In this document: positions 1-10,402 of the stretch, one piece after another
Position numbering within the stretch: position 1 is the stretch's first letter
Layout of the letters: each line of letters starts with the position of its first letter
DNA from: Lineus longissimus
Taxonomy: Eukaryota; Nemertea; Pilidiophora; Heteronemertea; Lineidae
Assembly: GCF_910592395.1 (NCBI RefSeq)
Contig: NC_088315.1
Span: forward strand, 14,181,808-14,245,807
Reading direction: 5' to 3'
Length of the DNA stretch: 64,000 bases
Program-made: the position numbers and the translations under genes
Notes under the pieces: model-generated
Database searches by the model: none
The model's input: the letters and a program-made list of their open reading frames with translations, nothing else
What the model was told of the DNA's origin: nothing

Positions 1-129
1 TCGACTAAAATCAGGCGGCACGCATAAATGTCAATAGGGGAAATCGAGTTTCTCACTTCTATTGATTCACCGATACTCTGCCTTTCTTTTCATGTCCTTG
101 ATTTGCGAATCCCACTTCTAGGACACCAT

Positions 130-210
130 GTAACGACCTCCGAAGTCAGTCGCAACTCGTGTCTTATGTTGGCCATTATTTATCGTCGTCCTAACTTCAG
201 AGGTCGTTAC
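130..210. repeat. Short hairpin
   Basis: A 17-bp arm at 130-146 (gtaacgacctccgaagt) is matched with one mismatch by its reverse complement at 194-210. The loop is 47 bp. No gene is recognisable in 1-790 apart from this foldback, which may be a small MITE; no target duplication was found. Confidence 0.6.
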
Positions 211-789
211 ACTCGACCCCCTCACCGGAAAACCGTAAGGGCGGCCGGATTTTTTTCTTTTGCAAATTAAAAAACAGCATTCTGACTTCCTTACCTGGAA
301 GTGGCATCACCTAAAAAACTGCAGTGTTGGAGCTAAAGGAGAGTTAAAATTGCCTTTTTACTGAAATTTGAGATTGCATTGTTTTTGGGACGTACTGTAC
401 CTGTCATTAAAATGTACCTGGGGCAAAACAAAAGGCATGAAAAGGTAGCTCAGATCATGTACTTTCAATTTCAATAGGCGGTGTTTAGTGATAATTCTGT
501 TTGATGCACGAAAATTGACAAAAGACTTAGCCTATTTTGAGGGATAATGCATGTTTTTTTAAAAGGAAAATGAGTAGGAAATGGTTAACAGCCGTACCCC
601 AAAACTGTGGGGTTATTTTCGAAACCAATCCACCAGCCTTCATAGTACCCTAGGACAGGTCTGTGGTAGAAATTACAACTAGATCTGTTGACCCCCCACC
701 TTGCCACCATTTGCATGATCCTGCATGGTGGTATCATGGACTGACACTTAATAGCTTTAGCGGTTAAGTAACGTGCCACGGTTACACTC

Positions 790-1295
790 AAACTTCAAAT
801 TTACACCATTTGACATATGTGACCTTGAAAATTAGGTCAAATCAAAAACCCATACGATGTCTGATGTATCCTTGCTAGGAGTACCTACCTTAAAAATATT
901 ATCGACAACAAGTCTCTAAAAAGCGAGATATTGCACTTTTTGGCTCACCGTTGGGGGAGTCTATACAATGGCCCTGTGTTCGTCGTCCGTCGTCGTCATC
1001 CGTTGTATCGTGTGGCACGTTTCTTAACCACTAGTGCTATGAATTTGAAACTTTGTACACATGACCCCCTAGGTCAGAGATACTCTGATACTGAATTACG
1101 GTCCGGTCTGGTTCATGACTTGGCCACCAGGGGGCCAAAACTAAAAACATAAAAAGTGTGATATGTCTCTTATTAATGATCCGTTTTCAATAAAAATGTT
1201 ATGGTAGGTACTCTTAGCAAGGATACATCACATATCTTACGGGTTTTTGATTTGACCTACTTTTCAAGGTCACAGAGGTCAAATGGCGTAAATTG
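790..1295. repeat. Inverted repeat of ~145-bp arms
   Basis: The segment at about 790-935 is matched in reverse complement by about 1144-1295. Both carry the 'gacctacttttcaaggtcac' type block and the 'ggtaggtactc...agcaaggatacatca' type block. The arms are diverged and separated by about 210 bp. The right arm is part of the ~300-bp direct repeat that continues downstream, so the structure looks like one dispersed repeat unit copied in both orientations. Confidence 0.6.
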
Positions 1296-1701
1296 GCCCT
1301 AAGGATGTAACTATGGCAAGTTTCTAAACTGCAATGACTATTGATCCTAAATTTGGTACACATGTACCCCTTAGTCAGGTGATCTCAGGGACCGAAGTTC
1401 GTTCCAATATGATTCACCACTTGACCACCAGGATCAAAATCCAAAAACCTTAAGAATGTGATTATTCCTTAACTGCTTGCCCGATTGCCACCAATTTGAT
1501 ATCATGGGTACATCTAACCACCATACAGTGTATGTCACACAGGTTTTTAATTTGACCTACTTTTCAAGGTCACAGAGGTCAAATGGCTTAAATTGGCCGT
1601 CCGGCCGTAACTATGCCATGTTTCTTAACCGCAATGACTATTGATCACAAATTAAGTACACATGTACCCCTTGGTCAGGTAATCTCAGGTACTGAAGTTT
1701 T
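1011..1701. repeat. Tandem repeat, ~300-bp period
   Basis: Three diverged units begin near 1011, 1310 and 1608. Each has a 'gtttctta/aac...caatgactattgatc' block, then 'gtacacatgtacccctt.gtcaggt' and 'gaagtt'. The linking block (gacctacttttcaaggtcacagaggtcaaatgg) occurs at about 1254 and 1554, giving a 300-bp period. No long open frame is shared by the copies. The third unit ends abruptly at about 1701, where gypsy-derived coding sequence begins. Confidence 0.7.
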
Positions 1702-2539
1702 AGCCAATGGCAACCATACGATCCAACTCATCCTTCACTTTGTCGCTAATTTTGTGTGGGACATTGCGCGGCGGCAATTGGGTCAGCGTCACATTTGGAT
1801 CAACATTGATCTCATATTCATGGTTCTTGAGACACCCAAGGCCTTCGAAAAGATCCTTGTTCTTCTCAAGTAGTGCCATGGCGCGTTTGCTTGACTTGTG
1901 GGCAGTTTTCTGCGATTTTGTCAGTTTACCAGCAGTCTTGGCTTGTTTGGGCATAGGAGAACCAGTACCTACCTCTTGCACTCTACGAATCAGGCCTAGT
2001 CGATCACATGTATCTTTGCCTAGTATGGGGGTTACATTCCCTTTCACAACCTAAAATGAGACAGAGCGATTAACCTTTTTACCGATTATTTTCGTTCGGC
2101 AGTCCAATGTTATTTGCCCTATTGGCTTTATTATGTGATTGCTGTATGATTTCAGCCTGATGGTGCTTGGTTTTACTGATTTCATGACATCTTTTGGCAT
2201 GATGTCAATGATATTCGACGGGATGATATCGACTTGGGATCCAGGGTCAAGTTTGAAAGTTACAGGGAAACCATCGACAAGACACTCCTGTGTCCATTCT
2301 TCTCGATGTTCACTTTCTACACTGTCTATACATAGTTCACCTATCTCCCAGAATTCGTATGGTTCACTGTCGTCCTCCTCCTGTTCAATCGCTTTGACGG
2401 AGTGGTGTGCTGCTCCACGTCCCCTTGAGCTTCTTCCACGGCTTCTGCCATGTCCTCGCTGGTGTCTTCTGGATGAGTGACTTTGTTCGCTGGAGACGAA
2501 GCTTTTGCATTTGACGCAAAGTGATTCGGCTTTGAGCAT
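1700..2539 (-). pseudogene. Gypsy retropepsin and linker to RT (truncated)
   Basis: The frame at 2539-2051 overlaps the Gag end and carries an aspartic protease active-site block, 'KLDPGSQVDIIP', where DPGS replaces the usual DTGA/DSGA. A further frame change near 2049 leads into 2047-1700, which has the 'LGKDTCDRLGLIRR' protease flap end and the linker that normally precedes RT ('ISDKVKDELDRMV'). The RT itself is absent because the element is cut off at about 1702. The altered active-site triplet and the frame shift mark it as inactive. Confidence 0.75.
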
Positions 2540-3235
2540 TTAGCACATGTTTTTCCTTTCGCAGGGCACTTTCCATATTCGTGTTCATATGGACAGCATG
2601 GGCAGGGGTGTTTTCCTTTCGGCGGTTGTGATTTCGTCTTGAATTTACCCATTGCATGGACTGATGAAGTGCTACTCGAGCTGGCCTGCCCGAGAGTTTT
2701 CATTTGGTCAGCGTTTAGTTCAGCGATCTTACACGTGTCTATGGCTTGTTTTAGGGTGAGTTTGTCAACCCTCAAGAGTCTCTCACGGACCTTGGCATCT
2801 CTGATGCCACACATGATACGATCTCTGCGGAATTCTTTTACCAATATCGTTCGGCAATTCACAGTCTTTTAACAGGGTTCGTAAAGCTGTGACATAGTCT
2901 GTGAAACTTTCACTCTCCTTCTGTTGTCTGCTATTGAACAGATACCTCGACACCGTAGTGTTTTTCTTGGGCTCGCAGTAGGCCCCGAAGCGTTGGGTTA
3001 CTGGTTTTATCTTTGTTTTGTCTGCTGCGTCGGCGAATTCGAGTGTCTCATACACTTTTTGTGCTGGGAGGCCAGCCACATGTAGGAAAGTGGCCACCTG
3101 CACTTTTTCGTCCTTTTTATACAGCTCACCTGCAAGGGAAAACATTTCCCAGGCACGAAAAAAGTCTTTCCAGTTCTGTGCTACATCACCCTCGAACGAG
3201 AGCTGTCCAGGGGGCTTTAATTGAAGCTGGGCCAT
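2341..3235 (-). pseudogene. Gypsy Gag with zinc knuckle (broken)
   Basis: The start at 3235 opens a Gag-like matrix/capsid region with the pattern typical of gypsy Gag proteins (aromatic-rich helices, 'SFTDYVTALRTL'). A frame change at about 2800-2860 leads into the second half, which shows capsid helices ('LTLKQAIDTCKIAE') and a Cys-rich knuckle with the spacing CPCC...C...CAKCSKPNHFA. The protein would package element RNA in virus-like particles. The frame break means it cannot be made as one chain. Confidence 0.75.
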
Positions 3236-3262
3236 GGTTTATTTTGCCAACTTCTGACACCA

Positions 3263-3381
3263 TGTGATATTTTTTAAACAGACAAAGGAGGCCATGTTGC
3301 TCGAAGTGCATTGTGGGTACTTTTATTAGTCTAACAAACATATCAAGGTGGCAGCACCAGACGGTGCTACAGGGTGTTACA
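3263..3381 (-). repeat. Candidate gypsy 5' LTR
   Basis: Read on the minus strand this 119-bp stretch starts TGTAAC and ends CACA. It is followed immediately by TGGTGTCAGAAGTTGG, a form expected of a tRNA primer-binding site, and then by the Gag start at 3235. The partner LTR is missing, so the boundaries rest on the TG...CA ends and the primer-site position alone. Confidence 0.55.
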
Positions 3382-3712
3382 GAATACATTACAAGGGGAA
3401 TGCATGATTTCCTTTCTGAGTATCAAGTCATAGCCATATTACTTTACTCTGTGATGTCCTTTGCTTATCACAACTGACACTACTTGCTTCCATTGCTCCT
3501 TCAACATATTATAGTATTGGGGAAAACAGGCATGCCCAAATTCAAAAATGCACCTCTCATTGCCCTTTCCCAACACTTTCCTCATTCCCAATACTCCCAA
3601 TACTTTCCCCAATACTATATATGCTTGACGAAAATATATGAACCCGAAACTAGAAATAACAACACACTCTTTTATTCGACCTGAGTTAACAAGGATATTA
3701 CACCAATATCGT
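3382..3712. other. Noncoding 3' flank of DIRS-like element
   Basis: No gene was seen. The stretch has several short 'caatact' repeats at about 3580-3620. It lies downstream of the tyrosine recombinase and probably holds the 3' end of that element, but no matching split direct repeat was found upstream of Gag, so the element's ends stay undefined. Confidence 0.4.
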
Positions 3713-4972
3713 TTAGAAAAAAGCATTTTTACGATTACAATCGCTGTACTTCGTAAATAGAGCCTCAACATGATCTGACCTCTGCACTGACTCTGCCAAG
3801 CGCCCCGCAACTACTGCAGCATCAGTCATTGCGTTTACTCGGGTATAATACCTAGCCGATTCGGCAGTACTCCAACCAACATGTGCCATCATCTGTTCTT
3901 CCGATTGAACAGCCTCTGTCATACCCAGGAGAATTGAACAACCAGCGCGCAGGCTGTGAGGTGTTTCACCCTCATATATTCCAAGAGTTACTGAGTATTC
4001 CTTAAAACGAAGATACATTGTTTGATAAGTGACATTATTATCTAACACTCTCCCAGATTCATCCACAATTCTGAAGAGGTATCCGCAAGAAAGATTCACC
4101 CCCCACTGTGAACACCATTTGACATATCGTTCTAAACCAAAAATTGGGCAAATATCTAGATCATCACAACGTTTTATCACAAATCGGTTTGCATTGCCTT
4201 TTACACCCCTTATTGTTTTAGTAATGGTATGACAAAAACTCATGCCTGAATCGTCTTCCAAACGCTTAGCCTCCTGTGCAGGTACAATGGACAGATCGGA
4301 TGCCCGATCACCCGCAAAAAACTGGATTTTAAGGAAGGCCTGGTCCCGCATGAGAACAAACATCTGTCTAGGAAATAAATCAGGCCTAGTGAGTTGATTA
4401 TCAATGTAGTTAAAGATACTGCGGAGTTTACCGATAAACACTGGTTTAGCCTGTTTAGGAAGCACGTGAGATTTAGCCTGCTCCAAAGCTATCTGCTTAC
4501 AATAATTCTTTATTGAGAGAGCACATGCTGGGTTCCCACTATTCCGCTTAATATCCCATATGCGCCCCCTCCCTGCCTGCTCAAAAATATCTACCAATTT
4601 CTGAACTAAACCACTCACTGTAGCCGCAGCCAAACGCATTGGGCACGAACAATCTATTCTCAACTTATCTCCTAAATACAGGCAAGTAATGTGATGTACT
4701 TTAGTCTTTCCAAAAGAATCCTTCCAGACCAAGAATCTACGAAGTTCTCCAGGATCACATGATGATATGGACGGTTGGTGGGTGAATTTAGACAGAAACG
4801 ACTGCAAACTATTGTGAACGCTATTTTGTCGCTTTTTCTTATTCAAATTACTCCACACGCTGTCGAGATATGATATTCTTGATTCGATAGCATCCATGTT
4901 CATCCTGGGATCTCGTTGATTCTTGGTCTGCTGGAAATACAAAAATTCCTGTTGTAACATTACACAAACCAT
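3713..4972 (-). CDS. Tyrosine recombinase of DIRS-like element
   Basis: This 419-aa ORF matches the tyrosine recombinase/phage integrase family that integrates circular DIRS-type cDNA. The catalytic set is visible: Arg223 in 'AGDRASDLS', His339 and Arg342 in 'TPHSLRAG', His364 in 'MAHVGW' and the nucleophile Tyr375 or Tyr376 in 'ARYYTR'. The N-terminal half has the SAM-like core-binding pattern. The ORF start overlaps the RT stop by 13 nt. An alternative is entry by splicing, since two acceptor-like CAG sites lie just after the overlap, with Met26 as a further possible start. All catalytic residues are present, so the enzyme may be functional. Confidence 0.88.
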   Translation of the reverse strand: MVCVMLQQEFLYFQQTKNQRDPRMNMDAIESRISYLDSVWSNLNKKKRQNSVHNSLQSFLSKFTHQPSISSCDPGELRRFLVWKDSFGKTKVHHITCLYLGDKLRIDCSCPMRLAAATVSGLVQKLVDIFEQAGRGRIWDIKRNSGNPACALSIKNYCKQIALEQAKSHVLPKQAKPVFIGKLRSIFNYIDNQLTRPDLFPRQMFVLMRDQAFLKIQFFAGDRASDLSIVPAQEAKRLEDDSGMSFCHTITKTIRGVKGNANRFVIKRCDDLDICPIFGLERYVKWCSQWGVNLSCGYLFRIVDESGRVLDNNVTYQTMYLRFKEYSVTLGIYEGETPHSLRAGCSILLGMTEAVQSEEQMMAHVGWSTAESARYYTRVNAMTDAAVVAGRLAESVQRSDHVEALFTKYSDCNRKNAFF

Positions 4973-7287
4973 AACCTATGGGCAACTAACTGTTGGCTAA
5001 GCCCTACTCTATCAGAGACAAAACCCCTCTTTGATGGAAGCATAACAACATCTTGTTGACCACGTGACCCTAAGCAGAGAGAATGTTTTGAATACATTGA
5101 CAAGGTTGGCTGCCATATCGAAGACGATTCTATCTTTGGTACTACCATAGTGCAACACTTCACTTTACTCTGAACTAGAAAAGTCAGAACCGGTAAAATC
5201 ATTGAAGATGGGGGAAAAACATAAGGGTTCCCTTCCTTAGTGATATCCTGTGCAAACACATTGATACCAGACGTTTTTGGACTAGGAGCTGGAGTAAAGT
5301 GCCTACTCATCATAGTATTGCTATCAAGAGCCATCAAATCTACTGTATGTGAGCCAAATTGCTTCTCAACACTGGACCAAGAGCTCCTTGACAACATTAC
5401 ATCAGACATATTCAACGACCGCGATGGAGCATCCGCTGGATTTCGAGATGATGGAATATGAAACAAGTTGAGTTCAACATTTAATGAAAACACCACAGTG
5501 AAGATTGACTTGATGAGATCATTCAATGCGCTACTTTTACCCCCCTGGTTCCCCAAAACATCCACCAGAACCTTACTATCAGTCAGTATATCAACCCTAG
5601 TATCCCTGATTTGGGGCGCCATGGACTCCAAAACACGCAAAAGGGCATCGGTCTCCTTTTGATTTATCGATCTGTCATCATTTTTATCCCAAAAATCTGA
5701 GAATTGTCTACCACTGTGTTCACCTGACAAGACCACCGCACCATACTTGTACGAAGAGGCATCGGTAGCAAGGATTAGCTGTTTATGACACTCACTCCTC
5801 CAAGACATGTGCCCATCCCATTCGTCCAAGAATTCCCAGTGTTGAATCTCGGCAAACAGCTTCGGATACATCTCCACCTTCCCACTATTATTGATACAGA
5901 GAGAAATCGCCTTCGCCACTTCCCTCGTATACAATTGCGCCCCTGGTACCGCTAGCGCCATCGAAATACACTTGCCTAGAAATCGTTGGAGGGTTTTCAA
6001 ATCGATTTCACGTAACTGAAGGATAGATGTTCTCAAACATTTAAACGTTTGCTTCTTATGTACCGGTAAAATATACGCGAGCCTATCAGAGTCCACAATA
6101 AAACCTAGGTGTTTGAGGGATGTGATGCCATCAAAGTTACTCTTATGCAGCGCAAAGAAATAGCCTAATCTTGTTAGAAGCTTCAGTAAAGCATAGCCAG
6201 TTACCACAATACCACACACAATCTGGCCAGTGATTTGGTTAATATTCTCAACGCCAAATCTATCATCAATATACTGTGTAGTACAAATGCCTTTCTTCCG
6301 TAGACACACTGTTGGCACCATTCCAATCGTTTGATATACATAGGGAGATGCCCGCCATCCAAAAGGGAGGGTGTTGTATTGCATTACGTAACCGCCAAAT
6401 TGGATGCCAAAATTGGCCCTACACTCATTAGACAATTTCACATGGTTGTAACCAGATTTTTCATCAAGTGCTACCATCTTAGCTCCCTTACCCACAATCC
6501 TATGTATGTCTCTCAATGTTTCCATTCTGAAGGGTGTGTGTTTAGTCCATAAATTTAAGAACCTTTCATCATGACAGAGTCGTGGCTTCGTTGGCTCAAC
6601 CGTCAATGGCATTATAACACGGGGCATCGCACACTCCCCTACATTGCCTAGCAAACTTATGGTACCATTTATTATACCTTCTTCAAGCTTTCCTACAATA
6701 AATGACTCAAAACCAATGCATGTACTAGAATTTGGGAGAAACGTTTCCGGTGGCACAGCAGAATCATACATCTTCCCCTTAAATTTACCTTTGTAGGGTT
6801 TAAAGAATTCCCTGGCATCCACCCCATCTTTTAACCAATGCCTTATTCGATCACATGGAAGACCTGAATCCTCTACTTCGTTCAAAACACGGTGCCAATC
6901 CTCATAATGGTTATGGATTTCACCCGCGACAAACCTATCAGGATCACGTAATGGCAAGGATTTAACATCTAATGGCACATTACCCTCTAACACCTGCTCA
7001 AACGGTATCGCAGGGGTTGGAGATTGAAGGCTCTTTCCCGAATTCAATGTAGTCCAGTGCACTCCCTGATTTACACTCGACATTGCCGTCACCGGGTCAA
7101 ATGGACACTTGAACTCCCAGTGAGGGATATCGAAACCACAAATGCTCCTTCCCTGAAACAGAGCAAATCCGGAATACAGTTTTTGGAAAGAACCTTCAAT
7201 CCCAACCCACGCAAGATAGAATCTCACTAGGGACTTAGTATCCCCGGGTTCGGATTGTCCAAAAACAGATATGCTCATGGCTGCCAA
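4960..7287 (-). CDS. Reverse transcriptase-RNase H of DIRS-like element
   Basis: The 775-aa ORF copies element RNA into DNA. The RT palm is visible: 'MVALDEKSGYNHVKL' with the first Asp, 'LPFGWRASPYVYQ', and the catalytic 'YIDDRFG'. RNase H follows, with 'ILATDASSYKYGAV', 'INQKETDALL', 'ILTDSKVLVDVLG' and a terminal 'RNPADAPSRS'. The C-terminal stretch after RNase H ('HTVDLMALDSNTMMSRHFTP') is the conserved tail seen in DIRS-order pol proteins. No stop or frame break occurs. It lies 62 bp downstream of the Gag stop and overlaps the recombinase by 13 nt, a compact polycistronic layout. The start at 7287 is the first ATG in the frame. Confidence 0.9.
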   Translation of the reverse strand: MAAMSISVFGQSEPGDTKSLVRFYLAWVGIEGSFQKLYSGFALFQGRSICGFDIPHWEFKCPFDPVTAMSSVNQGVHWTTLNSGKSLQSPTPAIPFEQVLEGNVPLDVKSLPLRDPDRFVAGEIHNHYEDWHRVLNEVEDSGLPCDRIRHWLKDGVDAREFFKPYKGKFKGKMYDSAVPPETFLPNSSTCIGFESFIVGKLEEGIINGTISLLGNVGECAMPRVIMPLTVEPTKPRLCHDERFLNLWTKHTPFRMETLRDIHRIVGKGAKMVALDEKSGYNHVKLSNECRANFGIQFGGYVMQYNTLPFGWRASPYVYQTIGMVPTVCLRKKGICTTQYIDDRFGVENINQITGQIVCGIVVTGYALLKLLTRLGYFFALHKSNFDGITSLKHLGFIVDSDRLAYILPVHKKQTFKCLRTSILQLREIDLKTLQRFLGKCISMALAVPGAQLYTREVAKAISLCINNSGKVEMYPKLFAEIQHWEFLDEWDGHMSWRSECHKQLILATDASSYKYGAVVLSGEHSGRQFSDFWDKNDDRSINQKETDALLRVLESMAPQIRDTRVDILTDSKVLVDVLGNQGGKSSALNDLIKSIFTVVFSLNVELNLFHIPSSRNPADAPSRSLNMSDVMLSRSSWSSVEKQFGSHTVDLMALDSNTMMSRHFTPAPSPKTSGINVFAQDITKEGNPYVFPPSSMILPVLTFLVQSKVKCCTMVVPKIESSSIWQPTLSMYSKHSLCLGSRGQQDVVMLPSKRGFVSDRVGLSQQLVAHRLWFV

Positions 7288-7348
7288 TTATAACTTGAGT
7301 TTTACCAAACAAAGCTTATCACTTATTCATCAAACCTTTATTTTAACC

Positions 7349-8443
7349 CTATTCCTTGCCCTTTGCCTGCTTCATTTTGTCACAATCAACAATGTAATGG
7401 GAGGGTGAGTTACAAAAATAACATCCCTGACCAGACTGGGACTCCCCCCAACCCCTACCACGTCCTCTATAATAAGGCCTTGAATACCCTCTACTTTAAC
7501 CCCGGCCATACCCACTGTATGGCTGATAAGGATATGGTTGAAAAGCACTCTGCGGGGGTACACACTTTCCAAGGGTGATGCACGTCTCTTTCTTGGACTA
7601 AAATCGGAGTCATCATCTTCAACTACAGGCTTCTTCGGCTTACATGACTTAAGGGACTTCGACAACGCCTTTCCCACAACATCCTGGTCACCACCAAGAA
7701 CGCTTAAGACTAATTTTGGCAGATCTATCTTCCCCTGGTTGTAACGGGCCTGGCACGACACTAATTGATACATAGGAGCCTCTTTCACACCTATCAATAA
7801 CGCTAAAGTTTCAAGCTCCTGCAGAAGCAGCAACATCAACGATTCATTAGGTTCAACCTGTGTTGCTAGTGACCTGACCTTTTGCTTCATCACCTCCACG
7901 TCATCGTGCTTGAGCTTATCTGGTAGAGTAGGCCTAACTGTTGCCGCCGCTCCCTCTTCCGACCTACTTTTCTTTACCGGGGGTGCATCACTCGTTGATG
8001 GCTCCTGTAAACAAAATAACTCATGTGATACACATAACCAACTGGCCCCACCGCGATACTTTAAGTAACATTACTAATACTAGACACGAGAAAAAACCGA
8101 GTCTACCAAAAATTCTCAGGAGAAAACTTACCACTAACTGCTGACCTCTCGGCTGTCCCTTCTCATTAGCATAAACTATTGCCAGGTGCACGAGCAATCT
8201 CCAATTGGACGTGTTCGGTTCCTTCTCCGCCAGTTCAAATATATCCTGGGGTGGGGAGTCTATGAGCCCACTTACAAACTGCTCCATCTCCATCTCCGTA
8301 GACTCCTCGGTCACAGTGTCCAGATCCGGTCTTGCGAACTGCTTCACCTGCTCTACGTCTACATCCCTGAGCCTCTTTACCAAAGGCAGGAGGTTCACCC
8401 CTCTCAGGCTGTGCCTCCTTTTCAGTACAGTTGGGAGAACCAT
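7349..8443 (-). pseudogene. Gag-like protein of DIRS element, two exons, frameshifted
   Basis: Exon 1 is 8443-8132 (104 codons) and ends at a GTAAGT donor. Exon 2 starts at 8004 after a TTTGTTTACAG acceptor, in phase 0, so a 127-bp intron is predicted. Exon 2 has a Lys/Arg-rich nuclear-signal-like stretch ('PVKKSRSEE'), then helices, an acidic patch and an Arg/Gly/Tyr-rich tail with a CCHC knuckle 'CYFCNSPSHYIVDC' near 7390. Reaching the knuckle needs a frame change at the C-run near 7557 and passing one in-frame TAA near 7497, so this Gag copy is broken. RT begins 62 bp downstream. Confidence 0.75.
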
Positions 8444-8943
8444 TGCCTGAAATTGTAAAAGGATATAAGTTATTCCATCAATACCAATATCCTAACCTGT
8501 TACAATTTACAAAGCCACCAATGCACCAACGAACCCTTAGTATGCCTAAGATCATTAGTGAAGACCACTGCCAATTAATATGCACATGTTGGGCCTACAG
8601 AGCAAATTCAATTCCATGAACATGATGAAAACACCCCAATACACACGATATTCAAATAACTTATAACCTTCCTAGGCTATACAAACTATTTCACAGCCAA
8701 ACCCACATTACACGAAACTAGTACTCCCCATATGTACACTTTAACAAAGGCGCATATTTACTTCCAGTTCGCCATTCATCATGTTCATGCCATTGTATGT
8801 AAGGCCGCCCTCGACTCGACACATTCCAAGATGGCGTCCTGCATGGTTACATAAGCCTACGTATGGCCAGCATGGCCTCCCCTTCAAAAGACTATTTCTA
8901 TTCTCGTAATAGTGTTCTCTGGCATACTTGCCACTTTATTGTG
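8444..8943. other. Upstream noncoding region of DIRS-like element
   Basis: No gene, repeat or RNA was recognised. It presumably contains the promoter and 5' terminal repeat of the minus-strand DIRS-like element, but no terminal repeat could be matched by eye to the 3' flank. Confidence 0.4.
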
Positions 8944-9118
8944 CCATACTCGGCCTTGCCCCCCGGGCTTTCCTTTTGCCATACTCGTCTTTGCCCCCAG
9001 GGCTGTTCTTTCGTCATACTCGGCTTTGCCCCCCGGGCTTTTCTTTCGCCATACTCGGCTTTGCCCCCTGGGCTTTTCTTTCGCCATACTCGGCTTTGCC
9101 CCCCGGTCTTTTCTTTTG
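8944..9118. repeat. 35-bp minisatellite, five units
   Basis: Five consecutive 35-bp units start at 8944, 8979, 9014, 9049 and 9084. Each reads ccatactcggctttgccccc followed by cgggcttttctttcg with small changes. Degenerate short 'tattcggcagcc' copies follow to about 9155. Because 35 is not a multiple of three, each frame cycles through three different short peptides, which is why long spurious frames appear on both strands. No spacers separate the units, so it is not a CRISPR array. Confidence 0.9.
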
Positions 9119-10126
9119 CAATATTCGGCAGCCATATTCGGCAACCATTCTCGGCTTTCAAATCAAGAAATTGGTGAATTGACAGAGCTCCTTGACTTAC
9201 CGATCCGTTCTGGCCAAGCGTCTAACACCGAATGATCGAGCAATGGTTTCGCTGCGCATGCGTCACTTGTGATGTTCCTTCTGTTAATAGGTTCGCAAAA
9301 TCTTTCATTTGAATGACTTGGACTTTACTGCTGTAGGGGATGCACTTGCCACTACCTTGACAATTATTGAAAATAGGAAAACTACTGAGAGAACACACTT
9401 GGTGTCACAATGTTGCACCATGAGACTCAAAATCATCTTGATAGCCACGGCAATGCTCCAGACCCCTGGGACTTCTTTGAAAGTAAGGTAAAACTGCCCT
9501 TCCTAGAGAATTTGTCTGCCATCTTAGAAAGCAGATTTTCTGAATCAGTCTGTGAGGGGGGTACTGTATATGATAAACAATTGCATTAAATTTTTCTTTA
9601 AAAGTTACTGTTTCCACCCACACACAATGTAGCAGTTAAGAAAGGTGTCACAACTGTGTTGGGATAACCAATATTTGACTCTGGACGACGGTTCCTATGT
9701 TCCTTACAATTGAAAGACAATATTGAAAGTGTATAAAATTGCACAAAACATTGCAGACTTGTGGACAAAGACACAATCGGCAGGTGCTGCCACCTGGCAT
9801 TAGAAATCTAAACTAAAATATGCCAGCCTTGGCCAGGAACTGTCTTAAAATTGTCACAACCAGAGACAAACTTAGCTTGGTCACATCTCTGATACAAAGA
9901 CATATCTATACATTAATATGAATGTACTTGGAATGGATGATATAACAGCAAAATAGGTGCACAACAATTCCAACAAGCTCAGCGCCGCATGTGACGCACA
10001 TGGTGGCAGTAAAACTAGCCGCAACAAATGTCAAATTATGTAGGTTTGCAACAGCCGAAGACAAAAAAACATGACACATCCAAAACATACGCCACCTATG
10101 AATAGTAAAATACTCGATCTCACGTC
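9119..10126. other. No recognisable gene
   Basis: About 1 kb without a supportable ORF or repeat. It lies downstream of the stop codon of the Myb/SANT-like frame (minus strand) and may hold the 3' end of whatever gene or transposon carried that ORF. Confidence 0.4.
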
Positions 10127-10247
10127 TCAGCGCGGGTCAAGGTCAAAATCGTCATCGTCTTCATCAGTAACAGCCTGCTGGTTGTTGGTTGTGTTGCTGC
10201 CGCCGATCATCATATCGACAATATTGCGAGGGTTATGAATGGGACGG
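10127..10247 (-). pseudogene. Myb/SANT-like ORF, C-terminal piece (3 of 3)
   Basis: This is the last piece of an ORF interrupted by two transposon insertions. It reads from the GACGG target duplication (10243-10247) to a stop at 10127 and ends in an acidic tail ('DEDDDDFDLDPR'). Pieces 1 and 2 are at 57483-57219 and 17942-17892. Removing one copy of each duplication gives 265 + 51 + 116 = 432 nt, exactly 144 codons including the stop, in one frame. The local pattern 'LGTRPIHNP' resembles the segment that follows the Myb/SANT-like domain in many transposon-associated DNA-binding proteins. Confidence 0.75.
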
Positions 10248-10402
10248 TGTCGTGTCCTTGGCTGAACAAACTCACATAAAACAGATGTAAGAAACCGACT
10301 CGAGATGTTTATTGTGCCGCCGTGATTCATCCTCCTGTTCCGGTTCCTAGCCCGGGTACATATATAATATGAATACAGAAAAGGGAACGAAGTTCCACCA
10401 CA
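10248..10402 (-). repeat. 3' LTR of gypsy element
   Basis: Minus-strand reading starts TGTGGTGGAAC and ends GGACACGACA. It is nearly identical to 17737-17891. A polypurine-like tract (aggggaga) abuts it on the internal side at about 10403-10411. Confidence 0.92.

Larger units (their letters stand above)
1702..3381 (-). mobile_element. Truncated Ty3/gypsy retrotransposon
   Basis: On the minus strand a candidate LTR (3263-3381) and a primer-binding-site-like stretch (3248-3262) are followed by Gag, zinc-knuckle, retropepsin and the protease-RT linker. The element stops at about 1702, before the reverse transcriptase, where unrelated tandem repeat sequence begins. No second LTR is present, so this is a 3'-truncated, dead copy. 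Frame changes near 2800 and 2450 separate the coding blocks; the second may be a natural gag-pol frame change. Confidence 0.8.
3713..8443 (-). mobile_element. DIRS/Ngaro-like tyrosine-recombinase retrotransposon
   Basis: The minus strand carries, in order, a two-exon Gag with a zinc knuckle (8443-7349), an RT-RNase H ORF (7287-4960) and a tyrosine recombinase (4972-3713). This is the gene set of DIRS-order retrotransposons, which insert by recombinase instead of a DDE integrase. No methyltransferase-like ORF lies between RT-RNase H and the recombinase, which fits Ngaro-like better than DIRS1-like elements. RT and recombinase are long and open, so the copy is fairly young although Gag is damaged. 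Confidence 0.85.

Noticed and set aside
8944-9118. Possible CRISPR-like array of 35-bp repeats
   Set aside because: Units are directly adjacent with no unique spacers and the surroundings are eukaryotic; it is a minisatellite.
8863-9235. Several overlapping ORFs of 84-107 codons on both strands
   Set aside because: All arise from the stop-free 35-bp minisatellite and have no domain.
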